This document shows, piece after piece, positions 62,558 to 64,000 of a stretch of 64,000 bases of DNA. The number at the start of each line of letters is the position of its first letter. Positions within the stretch are counted from its first letter, which is position 1. The stretch comes from Erythrobacter sp. (GTDB taxonomy: Bacteria; Pseudomonadota; Alphaproteobacteria; Sphingomonadales; Sphingomonadaceae). The notes below the pieces were generated by a model. The model was not told where the DNA came from. It saw only the letters and a program-made list of their open reading frames with translations, and searched no databases. The DNA lies in contig DAICXZ010000030.1 in assembly GCA_027311945.1 (NCBI GenBank), positions 310,001-374,000 of the forward strand, given 5' to 3'. The position numbers and the translations under genes are program-made.

Positions 62558-64000
62558 TTACTGGCCCTCGGGCAGGGCGAAGGTGACGTACTTGCTCGGC
62601 CCCGGCTCGGGCAGGCCGAGGCCGCCCGCGAAATGGCCCACGCCGCCGACGGGCACGGTGATATATTGCCGCCCGTTCAGCGAATAGATCGCCGGTACGC
62701 CCTCGGTCGCCGCATCGAAGCGGTATTCCCACAGGACTTCGCCGGTATCGGCGTCGCGGGCGCGGAAGGCGCGGTCGGTCGCGGTGCCAACGAAGATCAG
62801 GCCGCCCGCCGTCGCTACCGGTCCGCCGCGCGGAGCCTGTGCGCCGACGCCGGTGATGCCCTTCTCCTCCAGCGTGAGGATCTCGCCGTTGGGCACCTCG
62901 TAAAGCTTCTCGCCCGTGGCCATGTCATAGGCGGTGAGCAGCGAGAAGGGCGGCTCGATCGGCACCATGCCGTTGGACTGTAACCAGAAATTGGTCGGCC
63001 AGCGATAGGGCATCACGTCTTCGTCACCGCTGTTGGGCATGGCCTCCAGCGCGCTTTCGCGCCGGTCGGGCATGAGGTTCAACAGCAGCGGCAGCTCGCG
63101 GCTGACGACATAGACGCGCTTCCTCACCGGATCGCTCGCCACGCCGCCCCAATTCACGCCGCCGTTGTGGCCGGGCATCGAGACCGAGCCAGTGCCAAGG
63201 CTGGGCGGGGTGAACAGCCCATCATTGCGGGCCGTGGCGAGCTGTTCGCGCACCTTGGCCTGATCTTCCTCGGAAATGTAAGGATTGATCATCGTGGCAT
63301 CGAAGTGATCGCGCCCGAACCGTTCGGGCCAGGTCGGCACCGGCTGGGTGGGCGAGCTGTGTTCGCCCGGCACATCCGACTGCGGCACGGCCACCTCTTC
63401 GATCGGCCAGATCGGGGTGCAGTCGCGCCGGTCCAGCACGAACAGGAAGCCCTGCTTGCTGGGCTGAATGACGACCGGCACATCCTGGCCATCGTGCCGG
63501 ATGGTCATCAGCTTGGGCGCGGTCGGCAGGTCGAAGTCCCACAGGTCGTGGTGAACGGTCTGGAAATGGCAGACGCGCTCGCCGGTTTCCGCATTCAGCG
63601 CCAGTACCGAGTTTGCGAAGAGGTTATCGCCGGGGCGGTTGCCGCCGTAGAAATCATAGCGCGCGGTGCCGGTGGGGATGTAGGCGATGCCCGTTTCCTC
63701 ATCGATCGTGAATTCCGACCAGTTGTGAATACCGCCGAACTTCTCGCGATCTTCGGTTGGCCAGGTGTCCGAACCGAACTCGCCTTCGCGCGGGACCACG
63801 TGGAACACCCATTTCAGCGCGCCCGTGCGCACGTCATAGGCGCCGATGTCCGCGGGCGAGGAGGCGTAGTCGTAGTGCCCGGCGGGCAGGGGCACGATGA
63901 ACGTGTCCTTGTAGATGCGGCCCGGATTGTCGTTCATCAGCGGGCCGTTGGGCGCGGTGCCGTCGGGCCGCAGGATGCCGCGCAGGTCGACGCCGCCGTC
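62558..64000 (-). CDS. PQQ-dependent dehydrogenase-like protein, C-terminal part (cut by window end)
   Basis: The frame is open from the window end to the stop at 62558, giving 480 residues of the C-terminal part. The propeller is seen in IGAYDVRTGALKWVFHVVP, VLALNAETGERVCHFQTVHH and TGEVLWEYRFDAAT. GGVNWGGVASDP and TAGGLIFVGTATDRAFRARD match membrane or soluble glucose-dehydrogenase-type quinoproteins. The start, signal or membrane part lies beyond the window, so the exact type remains open. It is the first visible gene of the operon with the three ACHEGN genes. Confidence 0.85.
   Translation of the reverse strand, partial: DGGVDLRGILRPDGTAPNGPLMNDNPGRIYKDTFIVPLPAGHYDYASSPADIGAYDVRTGALKWVFHVVPREGEFGSDTWPTEDREKFGGIHNWSEFTIDEETGIAYIPTGTARYDFYGGNRPGDNLFANSVLALNAETGERVCHFQTVHHDLWDFDLPTAPKLMTIRHDGQDVPVVIQPSKQGFLFVLDRRDCTPIWPIEEVAVPQSDVPGEHSSPTQPVPTWPERFGRDHFDATMINPYISEEDQAKVREQLATARNDGLFTPPSLGTGSVSMPGHNGGVNWGGVASDPVRKRVYVVSRELPLLLNLMPDRRESALEAMPNSGDEDVMPYRWPTNFWLQSNGMVPIEPPFSLLTAYDMATGEKLYEVPNGEILTLEEKGITGVGAQAPRGGPVATAGGLIFVGTATDRAFRARDADTGEVLWEYRFDAATEGVPAIYSLNGRQYITVPVGGVGHFAGGLGLPEPGPSKYVTFALPEGQ

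Overview
The window reads as chromosomal DNA of a GC-rich alphaproteobacterium, most likely a sphingomonad (Erythrobacter/Novosphingobium type). This is inferred from the sphingomonad-style TonB receptors, the S46-M1-DUF6702 peptidase set, the compact flagellar cluster run by a FlbD-like sigma-54 activator, and the PQQ/DUF6152/DUF6644 genes. I saw no rRNA, tRNA, CRISPR array or recognisable insertion sequence.

Region 1 (1-5574) is a phosphonate island. It holds a cut-off TonB receptor, a GntR/UTRA repressor, an HD-domain oxygenase of the PhnZ/TmpB type, phosphonoacetaldehyde hydrolase (phnX), a phosphonate-associated FAD amine oxidase and a DUF5690 transporter. Three copies of a TGGTCTAGACCA-like palindrome stand before the receptor, the oxygenase and the transporter/oxidase pair, so the whole island looks like one regulon that includes outer-membrane uptake. 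Region 2 (5575-9800) is a TonB receptor followed by a Tat-exported PhoD-type phosphatase, preceded by GTCA words in 11-bp phase that resemble Pho boxes. Region 3 (9897-14841) is a tightly packed operon for an exported S46 dipeptidyl-peptidase, an M1 aminopeptidase and a DUF6702 protein.

Region 4 (14847-49094) is an almost complete flagellar locus: fliA-flhA-transglycosylase and flgMN, flgA and an ExbB/ExbD-like pair on the minus strand; flgBCDEFGHIJKL-motAB on plus; two tandem flagellins on minus; flbD-fliEFGHIJKLMNOPQR-flhB-fliDS on plus. Sigma-54 promoters (two near-perfect, two weaker) and paired palindromes of the form CGGC(A/G)AN4TTGCCG mark the control points and fit the FlbD-like activator. 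Chemotaxis genes, flhF/flhG and rpoN are not in the window. FlgD, FlgE, FlgJ and FliM are short or lack usual domains.

Region 5 (49091-64000) is an oxidative periplasmic island: three PQQ-type beta-propeller proteins (one fused to cytochrome c, one cut by the window end), two exported esterases, a DUF6152 protein, two DUF6644 membrane proteins, a lipoprotein and three tandem paralogues of an uncharacterised exported family with a conserved ACHEGN motif. Its substrate cannot be read from the sequence. It is the least described part of the window.
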